64,000 nt of DNA, from the NCBI GenBank assembly GCA_020205615.1, contig CM035168.1, forward strand, positions 5,274,237 to 5,338,236. The letters are read 5' to 3'. This stretch comes from Panax quinquefolius (lineage: Eukaryota > Streptophyta > Magnoliopsida > Apiales > Araliaceae). Below, in pieces: positions 55,755 to 64,000 of this stretch; position 1 is the first letter of the stretch, and every line of letters begins with the position of its first letter. The notes below the pieces were generated by a model that made no database searches, was not told the DNA's origin, and saw only the letters and a list, made by a program, of their open reading frames with translations. Position numbers and translations under genes: made by a program.

Positions 55755-56885
55755 TCACACCGGGTCTCCAAGTGTAATGGAGGTATTTTGCCGGTCAACT
55801 TTTTCGCCCCAGTAGTGCTTTAACCTCTGCCCATTGACCTTAAAGGTTGCGTCCGAATTCGGGTCCTCAACCTCTATTGCCCCGTGCGGATAAACCTTAG
55901 CAACTGTGAAGGGCCCCGACCATCGAGACTTTAATTTGCCCAGAAATAATTTTAGCCGGGAGTTGAAAAGAAGAACCTTCTGGCCCAGTTCGAAGTGTCT
56001 CTCGAGGATTTTCTTGTCATGCCACTTCTTGGTCTTCTCCTTGTACAAATTAGCATTTTCATATGCTTGTTGACGAAACTCATCTAATTCATTAAGCTGC
56101 AAGAACCGCTTTTCTCCGGCTGCTTCAAGATCAAAGTTGAGCTTTTGAATGGCCCAATAAGCATTGTGCTCCAACTCAACTGGGAGATGACATGCTTTAC
56201 CATAGACTAGCCTATACGGGGACATTTCGATAGGCGTTTTATACGTTGTGCGGTAGGCCCATAATGCATCATCAAGCTTCTTAGACCAGTCCTTACGGTT
56301 TGGGTTAACAATCTTTTTCAAGATTCATTTCACCTCTCGATTCGAAATTTCAGCTTATCCCCTGGTCTGTGGGTGGTATGCAGTGGCGATCTTGTGAGTT
56401 ACCTCATACTTGGCTAGAAGGGCTTCAAAGTATTTATTGCAAAAGTGTGACCCTTCATCGCTGATGATGGCCCGAGGTATGCCAAAACGGGTGAAAATGT
56501 CCTTCTTAAGGAACTGAAGCACCACCTTAGCATCATTAGTCGGCAAGGCAACTGCTTCCACCCACTTTGAAACATAATCCACAGCCATGAGGATGTAAAG
56601 ATTGTTGAAAGAGGACGGGAACGGTCCCATGAAGTCGATGCCCCATACATCGAATAACTCCACTTCCAGGATATTCTACAGGGGTAATTCATGCCGTCTT
56701 GATATGGTGCCTACCCGTTGGCATCTGTTGCAGTGCATCACATATGCGTGTGCATCCTTGAATAAGGTGGGCCAATAGAATCCTGACTGAAGCACCTTAG
56801 CAGTAGTTCGTTGGCCTCCGAAATGACCTCCATAGTTTGAAGAGTGGCAATGATGTAGCACACCTTCAATTTCTTCTTCAAACAA
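55755..56885 (-). pseudogene. Integrase of the Athila-like element
   Basis: Three adjacent open stretches. 56676-56885 has the HHCC zinc finger (HHCHSSNYGGHFGGQRT, CNRCQRVG). 56355-56663 has the core, starting [12 protein letters not shown] (first Asp) and including [10 protein letters not shown] (second Asp). 55755-56321 has the C-terminal half with [16 protein letters not shown] and [17 protein letters not shown]. They are separated by a stop near 56670 and another at about 56350, close to the position of the catalytic Glu segment. This is the enzyme for cDNA insertion in the family; inactive here as written. Confidence 0.85.
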
Positions 56886-56912
56886 GCATCTACGCAGAAT
56901 CTAATCGGAACA

Positions 56913-57759
56913 CTACTTGAACAGGAAGGGCTCATCCGAAAGATATTTTTTGGCATCCTTGAGGAATTTCTTCTTCTGTTGATAGCTCAGATTATTGGGA
57001 AGAACTTGGCAAGCAACATAATTGGCGAAGTCCGCATACCACAGAACCTTTCTATTGACCACAAAGAGCTGCTCGTCCGGGAAAAAATCATTTATAGCTT
57101 CTTCGGCTTCGCTCGAAGGTGTGGTGTTTTCCAATCTAGATAAGTGGTCGGCAACCTGATTTTCAGTTCATTTCTTGTCTCTGATTTCTAAATCAAACTC
57201 CTGCAAAAGTAGAACCCACCGTATCAACCTCAGCTTAGCATCCTTCTTTTCAATCAAATACTTGATTGCCGAGTGATCGGTGTACACGATCACCTTCGTT
57301 CTGAGGAGATAGGAACGGAACTTATCAAAAGCATACACTACTTCTAGTAGCTCTTTCTCAGTGGTGGTATAATTTAACTGAGCATCAGTCACTATCTTGC
57401 TGGCATAGTAAATGGTGTGGAAAACCTTTTCCTTCATTTGGCCCAACACTACCCCGATAAGCAAAGTCATCAAGGTCGTCATACGTGAGCTCTCGAAAGG
57501 GTATGCCCAGTCTGGAGCTACCACAATAGGTGCTGAGATAAGCCTCTTCTTTAATAACATAAAAGCGCTTAGGAAGGCGGCATCGAACTGAAAAGGCATG
57601 TCCTTTTCCAGGAGCGCGCACAAAGGTTTAGTGATCCGCGAGAAATCCTGAATAAACCTTCTGTAGAAACTGGCGTGCCCGAGGAAACTCCTTACCCCTT
57701 TCACTGAGGTGGGCGGTGGAAGGTTATTGATCACATCTATCTTTGCCTTATCAACCTCA
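56913..57759 (-). pseudogene. RNase H region of the Athila-like element
   Basis: 57168-57734 contains [20 protein letters not shown] (RT connection) and then RNase H with [11 protein letters not shown] and [15 protein letters not shown]. 56913-57134 is the linker to integrase (PDEQLFVVNRKVLWYADFAN). Stops at about 57760 and 57165 separate it from neighbours. Confidence 0.82.
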
Positions 57760-57761
57760 AA

Positions 57762-58478
57762 TCAGCCCACAGAAACCCGATGACCCAAAATAATGCCATC
57801 TTCGACCATGAAGTGACACTTCTCCCAATTTAGCACCAGGTTAGTTTCGACACATCGATGGAGAACGGCAGTCAGATTTGTCAAGCAGTTGTAAAACGAG
57901 CTCCCAAAAACTGAGAAATCATCCATGAAGACCTCCAAGGTCTTTTCAACCATGTCCGAGAAGATTGACATCATACACCGCTGAAATATTGCGGGAGCAT
58001 TACATAGCCCCAAAGACATTTTTCGGAAGGCAAAGGTCCTATAAGGACATGTGAATGTCGTCTTCTCCTGATCTTCAGGAGCAATAGAAATCTGATTGTA
58101 CCCCGAGTACCCATCAAGAAAACAATAATACTCGTGCCCAGCCAACCGGTCAAGCATTTGATCAATGAAAGGAAGGGGAAAGTGATCCTTACAGGTTGAT
58201 TTGTTAAGTTTCCTGTAATCCATGCACACTCTCCACCCGATCACCGTCCTGGTGGGAATCAGTTCGTTGTTCTCATTGGACACAACTGTCATCCCTCCCT
58301 TCTTTGGCACACATTGAATTGGACTAACCCAAGGACTATCCGAGATGGGGTAGATAATGCCCGCATCTAACAACTTAATGATTTCCTTCCGGATGACCTC
58401 TTTTATAATGGGATTAGCCTTCTCTGATGCTCTATAGATGGCTTTGAGCCTTCCTTCAGAAGAATTTTGTGCATGCAT
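57762..58478 (-). pseudogene. Reverse transcriptase of the Athila-like element
   Basis: 238 residues with the conserved order VIRKEIIKLLDAGIIYPISD, WVSPIQCVPKKGG, RVCMDYRKLN, HFPLPFIDQML, YSGYNQI, and the catalytic motif VFMDDFSVFG, which has the Asp pair. The polymerase domain is complete and open in this stretch. It ends at a stop where the GHxVS...E/VDKAK segment should continue. Confidence 0.88.
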
Positions 58479-58502
58479 AGAGTTGGGCTGATCCCTTTTA
58501 TA

Positions 58503-59854
58503 TCAGCGATAGACCATCCTAAGGCCGTTTTGTACTTCTTGAGCACAAGCAGCAGCTTTTCTTCCTGACACTTGGTTAGAAAGCGAAAAATTATCACGAG
58601 TAATGAAGATGAATTTCCTAAATAAGCATACCTCGGTGAGCGAGCAAGGTTTAAGCTCAAGGATGGAGAGGCTCGATGATGATGACGGCCGAGCTTTGGA
58701 AGTAGATGCCTCTTTATCATTCAGAGACTCGAACTGTCGGTGGAATTGCTTCGATCCTTGAGGTTCATCGAGCCACTTAGCACATTCCACATGTGAGGGT
58801 TCTTCCATAGTATTAGCCCTAGTTAAAGTAGCTTCCAGAGGATCTTGAATGCAAGTTTCTAAGAAAACCCCCTTCACTGAACTATCAATTGTATTAATTT
58901 GGAAGCAATTCTCAGGGGTATTAGGATACTTCATTGATCGAAAGACATTGAACGTCACTTCCTGATCGTTAACTCTCATTGTCAACTCCCCCTTTTGGAC
59001 ATCGATGAGGGTCCTCCCAGTTTCCAAGAGCGGTCTTCCCAATATTATCGAGATCTCACTATCCTCCTCAAAATCAAGGACTATTAAATCCGCCAAAATA
59101 TGAACTTGTCAACCTTCACTAGCACATCCTCCACAATTCCTTTCGGGTATGTCAGAGATCTGTCAGCTAATTGCAGGGTAACGCTTGTCGACTTGGCTTC
59201 ATTGAGGCCTAGCTTCTTATAAATAGAGAGGGGCATCAAGTTGATGTTGGCCCCTAGATCACACAGAGCCTTCCCAATAAACTGGTCCCCAATGGTGCAA
59301 GGGATTGTAAAACTTCCCGGATCTTTGAGCTTCGGCGGAAGCTTGTTTTGAAGGATGACACTACACTCTTCTGTCAGAGCCACCATCTCATAGTCTCCCA
59401 TTTTGCGCTTCTTGGACAGAATGTCCTTCATGAACTTGATGTAACTAGGCATTCCTTCCAACGCCTTTGCAAATGGAATATTTATATGCAGTCTTTTGAA
59501 CACCTCCAAGAATTTGGAAAACTGCTTATCCAACTTTTTTATTTTTGCACTACGGGAAAAAAGGCAACCGAGGAGAGGTCGATTGACCACGATCGTTGGA
59601 GGAGATGGTGTAGGAGGTTGACCACTTTCTTCACCCCCACTTGTCTCAGCATTCTCCTTCACAGGAGGTTCCTCTTCAGTTACTACCTCATCTTCCACAA
59701 GAATACCCTCTCCACTTTGCACTTTAGTGGTTCTCCCACTTCTGAGGGTTACTGCTTTACACTGCTTCTTGCCTTCCCATTTCGGGTTGACATCAGTGTC
59801 AATAGGCAATGCGCCTGGTGGACGACTGTTTAAGGTAGTAGCCAAATGGCCCAT
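58503..59854 (-). pseudogene. Protease and linker region of the Athila-like element
   Basis: 59084-59854 carries VVNRPLLGCLF, FAKALEGMPSYIKFMKDIL and the protease motif ALCDLGANINLMPLSIYKKL (D-L-G where many elements have D-S/T-G; DLGA is normal for Athila). 58503-59096 continues in another frame (IILGRPLLETGRTLIDVQKG) and leads to the N-terminus of RT. A frame change at about 59090 separates them. Confidence 0.8.
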
Positions 59855-59980
59855 CTGTACTTCAAGATTCCTAATGGAGGCCTCTTGATTATTACTTCTA
59901 GTTTCGTTCTGGGCTATGTACCTCGACAGAAGATCTTCTAAACTGAGGTTCCTTTCCTGTTGAGGTGGAGGATGGTGGAA

Positions 59981-61190
59981 CTAATGCTGAGTGCTCTGTG
60001 GCTGTGGGTTGAACTGAGTTTGAGGTTGGAATCCTGGAGGGTTAGCATAATTCTGCCTTGTAGATGGAGGTTGAGGTAGGTTGGGGTTGGTACTGTTGTT
60101 GTTGTTGTTGTTGTTGTTGCCCCATGAGAAGTTTTGATAATTTCTTAACCCCGGGTGGTAATGAGTGGGAAGACTGGTATTTTGTTGCCGCCCATAGTTG
60201 GAAACAAATTGAACTGATTCAAGGCTTATCGCACACTGATCAGTTGGGTGGCTCCCTTGACATAATTCACATTGAACCACGACACTCTGCACGTTTTGAA
60301 CCGCTGAAGGTCCTATGGTGTCTAGCCTTTTTGTTAGCGCTGCTACCTGAGCCGCTAACGATGTGAAAGAGTCCACTTCATAAACCCCCGCTGCTCTTCT
60401 TGGGGCTTGCCTATCATTAGGCCATTGATAATTGTTGGCGTACCATTGTCTCCACCAAATTCATATCCCATTGTGTGATGTTTGGCCATGAATGCCCCTC
60501 CGATCAAGCATCAATACTCGAACGAGTAGATCCGGACAACCCATTGTAAAAGGTCTGGATGGGGAGCCACTCTGGCAGACCAGTGGTGCGGGCATTTCCT
60601 CAGAAGATCCTTAAACCGCTCCCACGAGTCGTATAAGGATTGATTGAGAATCAACAAAGGGCGTGATATCATGCACGAGCTCATTTTATTTTGGCAGGCG
60701 GGAAGAACTTCGCCACAAATTTCTATGCCAAGTTGGCCCATGTAGTAATGGAGCCTGACGGAAGTGAATGAAGCCAGCTCTTGGCTTTGTCCTTTAATGT
60801 AAATGGAAACAACCGGAGTCTGATGGCATCGTCAAACACTCCGTTGCATTTAAAGGTGTCACAAATCTCCACAAAATTTACCAGGTGATCATTGGGGTCA
60901 TCATTCGGCAGTCCCCCAAACTGAATGTTGGTACACATTTGAATGGTTCCCGGCTTGATCTCGAAATTATTGGCTTGGATGGCGGGCCTTTGAATGCTCA
61001 CTTGGAGATCGTCAATACGAGGCATAGTGTACTCCCTCAGAGATTTCTGAAGTTCCTCAGCCATAATGATAGGAGCAGGTATGTCCTCGGGTGTGTCCTC
61101 GGATTTTTCTCTCTGCAGTCGTCTAAATGTTCTATCAACCTCGGGATCGAGAGGAATTATATGTCGTCCCTTCCGAGGTGGCATAAACAA
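59981..61190 (-). pseudogene. Gag of the Athila-like element
   Basis: From MPPRKGRHIIPLDPEVDRTF (about 61184) through the retrotransposon-gag core (NFVEICDTFKCNGVFDDAIR, FPFTLKDKAKSWLHSLP) to 60723. It continues out of frame (60511-60741; LYDSWERFKDLLRKCPHHW) and finishes at 59981-60376 with a single zinc-knuckle-like CELCQGSHPTDQC and an Asn run encoded by a (GTT)n repeat (+ strand, 60093-60118). The last part is open but separated by stops near 60380-60500. Confidence 0.8.
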
Positions 61191-61285
61191 TGACGACTAC
61201 CTGAAAAGAGAAATTGAACAAAGAAAATTGATTTAAAGTAAGATCATAATGACTTAGTTCTAATATTGAAAACAATTAATTCTAA

Positions 61286-61304
61286 GTCCCCGGCAACGGC
61301 GCCA
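61286..61304 (-). promoter_or_regulatory. Primer binding site of the Athila-like element
   Basis: The minus strand reads TGGCGCCGTTGCCGGGGAC, 6 nt from the LTR edge. This 19-base tRNA-Asp-type site is common to Athila elements and is perfectly kept. Confidence 0.9.
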
Positions 61305-61310
61305 AAAACT

Positions 61311-62776
61311 TGTTGGTTAATTTCGCAATTGATAAACACACGGAAGTATATGCGGTGCACAAGTAATATATGTAAGTTGAGTGTCAAACCCACGAGGACA
61401 AAGTCTTAACAGAAAACAAATACTAAGGTAAAGTCGTTACTAATCTTATCTAAACGAGTGAAACAAATGGTTGGTTAAGCTATTTCAACAAGACTGTAGT
61501 ATTAAGGGAAGTAGATGTGCTAGGAAGTTAAGATAGAATTACAACTCCCGTAATGCTTCACCTAATCTTCTAACTCTCCATATTACAAACGAATCAAGGA
61601 ATGGCCAATTGAGAACATTAAAAAGCATAAGCTTCTGTCGGAGGTCAAATGCACATCCCTAACCAGCTAGACACAATATGTCTATTTGTGACACTAACTA
61701 GGTCAAGGTCATTAAGCTCAGTCCCAAGGTCACACAAGGAAAATAAGAATATGTCTATCCTCTTAGCACATTATGCACACATTCCAATGTCATGGTCAAA
61801 ACAGGTGTTGTTGTTTTTAATGATAGACAGTAATATCCATTTATCAATTTCCATCACTATCAATACCAATTTCTTTATCAAGCAATCAGACATTAAGAAC
61901 CAAAAACAACAACCCATTCCAAAATGATTCATTATATAAAATGAGAGAGAAAGTTGATTAAGCTAATCATAAGGTTACATTACAATCCTAAAAATGGAGT
62001 TAGTTCATAACTATGGTACTAACACGCATTTTTAATACACCACACATCATCAGACAAATACAAGGAATGGAAGATTTGGAATAAGAAAACCCCTGATTGA
62101 AGTGTTCTTCCACCAAATTTTCTCTTCACGTGTAGAGTCTGAATGACTGCTAGCTGCAATAACTCTTCTTCCTTTCACAAGCTTCTTTCTCTTCTAGAAA
62201 AATAGAAAATGAAATCTAATTTTAAGCTGTAATAAATTTGTCCTGATATCTATCTGATCTGCGATGTCTTTAAAGCAGCCCCCTCACTATCTATTTATAC
62301 CATCCCTCTTTTAACTAGGTCATTAAAGACGAAAGCAATAGTTGAACTGGAGCTCGCACCGGGCGCGAAAGCCAAGACATCGCTTAATGCACCGGAAAGT
62401 GGATATGGGATATGGCATGGCAGATGCATTCTGACTATTTGGGAAGTGCGATCGAGATGGCGTCGGGTGCGACATATACTGGTACATCAAGGCCATTGAT
62501 TGATGGCGCCGGGCGCTGGCTTTTCGTATTGGGGCACCACTTTCCGATAGAGTTTTAAGCTACTTCTCCATGACTATGGCGTGGATTTTTGCATTATAGA
62601 TGGAGCCGAGGCGCCACTTTCCAGTAACAATGCTCAAGACCTATAAAAAGCCAGCCTGAAAAGAACTAATCGGATACACACTAAAATAAATAAGCAAGCT
62701 ATCCAAAAGATTGAATATAGGCATCAAAATTAAGCAACAAAAATGGCTAAAATGCGAGTATAAAACCCACACATCA
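61311..62776 (-). repeat. Athila-like right LTR (5' LTR), complete
   Basis: 1466 bp from TGTTGGTTAA to ACACATCA. The corresponding GC-rich block is 62340-62530. Confidence 0.9.
62291..62299 (-). promoter_or_regulatory. TATA box of Athila right LTR
   Basis: TATAAATAG on the minus strand in the complete 5' LTR. Confidence 0.5.
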
Positions 62777-63259
62777 ACTGGCCAACTGATCGGCCAGCAC
62801 TTTAAGGTGGCGAGTGAACGCCTTGGCATCAGGAATGTCACGCAAATTGGTGGTTGGGAACTCTGTCTCGAGGTGGATGGCCCGAGAAGTCTTATTATCC
62901 TGGAATAATTCCACCAAACGGTTCCAAGCATCGGCAGCCGTGTCGTCGGGATCAATTATGGTGTTTAGGAGATCCTCAGAGATGGTTCCATAAATCCATT
63001 GACGAATAATGGTGTCAATGCGATCCCAATGAGCCTTCTCGGCCAGAAGTGCAGCCTCAATTTTTAGAGGAGAGGCCGGAGTTGTCGCCTTATCATCGAC
63101 CGGCGGTGGCACGATGTGCTCGTAGGTGAGCACGACTTTAGCATGGATTGTGAATAAAGTCTACCAATTAGTGTATTTAGCAGTCTCGTAATCCAGTGTG
63201 AGAGGAATGACTGTTTTAATGTTTGTTATAGTGGTGGCGGGATGAATCTTTTCAGCCAT
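62777..63259 (-). pseudogene. N-terminal gag (UBN2-type) of the copia element
   Basis: Starts at ATG 63257-63259 (MAEKIHPATTITNIKTVIPL). It has a TAG at 63161-63163 in the otherwise conserved TNW-x-x-LF motif. It continues with the UBN2-like core (WDRIDTIIRQWIYGTISEDL, DDTAADAWNRLVELF, LKVLADQLAS) and is cut at 62777 by the Athila-like insertion. Gag of plant copia forms the particle; here it is truncated and stopped. Confidence 0.8.
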
Positions 63260-63336
63260 TGATGAAGAATGAGAGATGACAGTGAAGAAGAAAAGGAAGA
63301 GGATTAAGAGGAAGGAGGAGAGGTTGCTTTTCTATG

Positions 63337-63348
63337 GCTCTGATACCA
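63337..63348 (-). promoter_or_regulatory. Primer binding site of the copia element
   Basis: The minus strand reads TGGTATCAGAGC, the exact complement of the 3' end of plant initiator tRNA-Met, directly beside the 5' LTR. Confidence 0.9.
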
Positions 63349-63555
63349 TGAAAGTTAAACGAATTCTCTGTGTATTATTGTCTTGAACAAGCGTTCCTAA
63401 TATACAACAATGATTAACGTAATTCTTGGTTAAGATAATGATAATTACAAGATATCAATCGCTACAAAGTAGGAGAACCAACTATACAAAAGATATGGTC
63501 AATCAATCTAAAATATAATTATGGAAAGTAACTGAAATAAATTTATATTATATTA
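63349..63555 (-). repeat. Copia right LTR (5' LTR)
   Basis: 207 bp. Starts TGAAAGTTAA right after the PBS; the outer end reads TATATTA where the left LTR has CTATCA, so the terminal CA is lost. It ends 31 bp before the ATG of CYP81 copy 3. Confidence 0.85.
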
Positions 63556-63586
63556 AATATAAACTTGGAAAATTCATCTATAATCC

Positions 63587-64000
63587 ATGGATATGGAGCA
63601 CATCTTTTTCGTGTAACTTCCAACATTCATAGCCCTGTATGTGTTAACTTAGTATGTCGTTCACAAGCTCCAAAACTTTCCACCCACCCCTTTTCCCAGT
63701 TTACCTTTAATTGGTCACCTTTACCTTCTAAAGAAACCTCTCCAACAAACACTATCAAAACTTTCAGAAAATGGTCATGTATTCTTCCTCCGGTTAGGCT
63801 CTCATACTGTTCTCATCGTTTCCTCCGCATTAGGCTGTAGAAGAATGTTTTACCAAAAATGATATCATCTTCGCCAACCGCCCCCATCTCCTCATCGGAA
63901 AACACCTCGGCTACAACAACACCAGCATTGTTTGGGGCCCTATGGTGATCACTGGCGGAACCTTTGTCGTATTTCCTCCGTAGAAGTTTTGTCATCTTAT
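63587..64000 (+). pseudogene. CYP81-family cytochrome P450, exon 1 start (broken copy 3)
   Basis: From ATG 63587 the sequence is a close paralogue of copy 2 exon 1 (MDMEHIFF shared), running off the window. TAA at 63614-63616 ends translation after nine codons, and a second in-frame TAG follows at the codon for Gln22 of copy 2. A small deletion near 63766-63772 and a one-base loss near 63940 shift the frame. Hinge (PLPLIGHL-equivalent) and GDHWRN-equivalent regions are still recognisable. The copia LTR ends 31 bp upstream, so the native promoter is separated by at least 25 kb of insertions or lost. Copies 2 and 3 are tandem duplicates. Confidence 0.88.

Larger units (their letters stand above)
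51026..62776 (-). mobile_element. Athila-like Ty3/gypsy retrotransposon, left LTR truncated
   Basis: Right (5') LTR 61311-62776 is complete, TGTTGG...ACATCA. Left (3') LTR 51026-52346 lacks its first 133 bp. PBS 61286-61304 reads TGGCGCCGTTGCCGGGGAC on the minus strand, the tRNA-Asp-type site common in Athila elements. Gag, protease, RT, RNase H and integrase run leftward and an extra ORF lies between integrase and the 3' LTR, also as in Athila. It inserted in copia gag at 62777. Each gene is cut by stops or frameshifts. A left target duplication cannot exist because that end is deleted. Confidence 0.88.
38823..63555 (-). mobile_element. Ty1/copia retrotransposon carrying two nested insertions
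   Basis: Flanked by 207-bp LTRs (38823-39029 and 63349-63555) that start TGAAAGTTAA. PBS at 63337-63348 and polypurine tract at 39030-39040 fit minus-strand transcription. Gag begins near 63259; protease, integrase, RT and RNase H run from 42370 to 39042. The protein order PR-IN-RT-RH defines Ty1/copia; the RNase H tail resembles the Ale lineage, a tentative call. A CACTA element (42725-51025) and an Athila-like element (51026-62776) sit within gag, and part of gag between them is gone. No matching target duplication is visible (TAAAA left, AATAT right). Confidence 0.85.

Noticed and set aside
59348..59833. 161-residue plus-strand frame opposite the Athila protease
   Set aside because: Shadow of the conserved minus-strand protease frame.
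1..64000. tRNA or rRNA genes
   Set aside because: No clover-leaf with A and B boxes or rRNA-like sequence was recognised by eye; the tRNA-like matches are the retrotransposon primer binding sites only.

Overview
The window is nuclear DNA from a flowering plant, most likely a eudicot. The evidence is a two-exon A-type cytochrome P450 of the CYP81 family, AT-rich introns and flanks, and several layers of nested plant transposons that fill most of the 64 kb. I cannot name the species from the sequence.

The host-gene content is a small CYP81 cluster on the + strand. Copy 1 (exon 1 at 822-1747, exon 2 at 12500-13102) is a pseudogene. Its start is out of frame, it has an internal TGA, a frameshift and a small in-frame deletion, and its single intron has grown to about 10.75 kb. 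Copy 2 (34590-35495 joined to 36857-37477) is an open 508-residue P450 and the only apparently intact host gene. Its oxygen-activating I-helix motif is atypical. Copy 3 (63587 to the window edge) is a decayed paralogue of copy 2.

Layout, left to right. The copy 1 intron holds a run of Tourist-like MITEs, one of which is split by an 8.3-kb Tekay-like Ty3/gypsy element (element 1, 3112-11384, perfect TSD ATAGC). After copy 1 comes a two-unit foldback element (13576-14111). Next is a Tekay-like element with a chromodomain (element 2, 14350-34069, perfect TSD TTAAG), whose right LTR was split by a third related element (element 3, 22294-32084, TSD CTTCG/CTACG). CYP81 copy 2 follows. A Ty1/copia element (38823-63555) then spans the rest. 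It contains a CACTA transposon with Transposase_24-like and Tnp2-like genes (42725 to about 51025, right end missing) and an Athila-like Ty3/gypsy element (51026-62776, left end missing). The copia right LTR sits 31 bp before the ATG of CYP81 copy 3.

All LTR elements here are transcribed leftward (minus strand), antisense to the P450 genes. None has an intact coding region: all carry stops, frameshifts or large deletions. No tRNA, rRNA or CRISPR was seen. Many differences between otherwise similar repeat copies cluster at a few recurring short sites, so some frameshifts may be consensus errors rather than biology.
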